Below are positions 11,472 through 11,549 of a stretch of 11,549 bases of DNA, one piece after another. Under the pieces are notes generated by a model. That model had not been told where the DNA came from. It made no database searches and worked only from the letters and a program-made list of their open reading frames with translations. The stretch is from Veillonellaceae bacterium (GTDB lineage: Bacteria > Bacillota_C > Negativicutes > UBA1444): contig JAAZNU010000134.1 of NCBI GenBank assembly GCA_012798135.1, positions 1 through 11,549 on the forward strand, read 5' to 3'. Positions within the stretch are counted from its first letter, which is position 1. Every line of letters starts with the position of its first letter. The position numbers and the translations under genes are program-made.

Positions 11472-11549
11472 TTAATTATGCATATTTTTAATCCTATTTA
11501 CATAATCTTTTACTATGCCTTCTTTATAATAAACTTCACCATTGCAATA
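11472..11549 (-). CDS. C-terminal end of an unidentified gene, cut by the window edge
   Basis: The last 25 codons of a minus-strand frame enter from the right edge, with a product ending KDYVNRIKNMHN and a TAA at 11474-11472. The frame is open to the edge, and a clean terminator follows 18 bases after the stop, which supports a real gene end. Lys, Asn and Tyr dominate, as expected from very AT-rich DNA, unlike the head genes. The visible residues YCNGEVYYKEGIVKDYV suggest a small soluble protein or domain, but nothing can be assigned. Confidence 0.5.
   Translation of the reverse strand, partial: YCNGEVYYKEGIVKDYVNRIKNMHN

Noticed and set aside
9732..11549. tRNA genes, CRISPR arrays, integrase or attachment sites
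   Set aside because: I looked for cloverleaf-like sequence, regularly spaced long repeats and recombinase genes in the intergenic DNA and found none. The AATTAT array has no spacers of CRISPR size.

Overview
This window is a block of a tailed bacteriophage (or prophage) genome. Nearly every real gene lies on the minus strand, so biological order runs from high to low coordinates. From right to left, the head-and-packaging module reads: a small-terminase candidate, a 60-residue protein, the large terminase, the portal, a 96-residue protein, a scaffold-like protein, a 231-residue structural candidate, a decoration-type protein, the HK97-fold major capsid protein, a four-cysteine zinc-ribbon-like protein, a head-tail adaptor-like protein, and the first codons of a further gene at base 25. 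Spacing is tight, ATGA-type and longer overlaps are common, and almost every gene has a strong GGAGG ribosome binding site. This implies a bacterial host with normal Shine-Dalgarno initiation and sigma70-type promoters. The sequence does not identify the host. The adaptor-like protein and the long portal suggest a podovirus-like head and neck, but no tail gene is present to prove it.

Upstream of the packaging module are two small, independently controlled units on the same strand. The first encodes a GroES-like co-chaperonin (10804 to 10490) with its own promoter and a strong intrinsic terminator. The second has a promoter at about 9990-10018, a roughly 250-base leader that may encode two very small proteins, and a gene for an exported protein of unknown function (9704 to 9135). 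It ends in a large structured terminator that may contain a pseudoknot. The two promoters share the same -35 core and the same sequence next to the -10 at identical spacing, so they are probably co-regulated. The exported-protein unit has the layout of a phage moron: a gene with its own promoter and terminator, set between phage modules.

The spaces around these two units are the least ordinary part of the window. They hold an AT-rich stretch with six AATTAT motifs in near-perfect 10-base phase, a pair of diverged 25-base direct repeats, a purine-rich stretch, a GC-rich island, and a 21-base sequence shared exactly with the adaptor gene 9.5 kb away, plus an inverted, shortened third copy. From about 10955 rightward the base composition falls to very AT-rich. 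That region holds palindromes, a terminator and the C-terminal end of one more minus-strand gene that runs out of the window.

Within the head operon the most notable element is the junction after the capsid gene. A 10-bp hairpin with a GNRA loop and a U-run sits between a perfect Shine-Dalgarno and the next ATG. It could both terminate transcription and, when folded, bring the ribosome binding site to 8 bases from the start codon.
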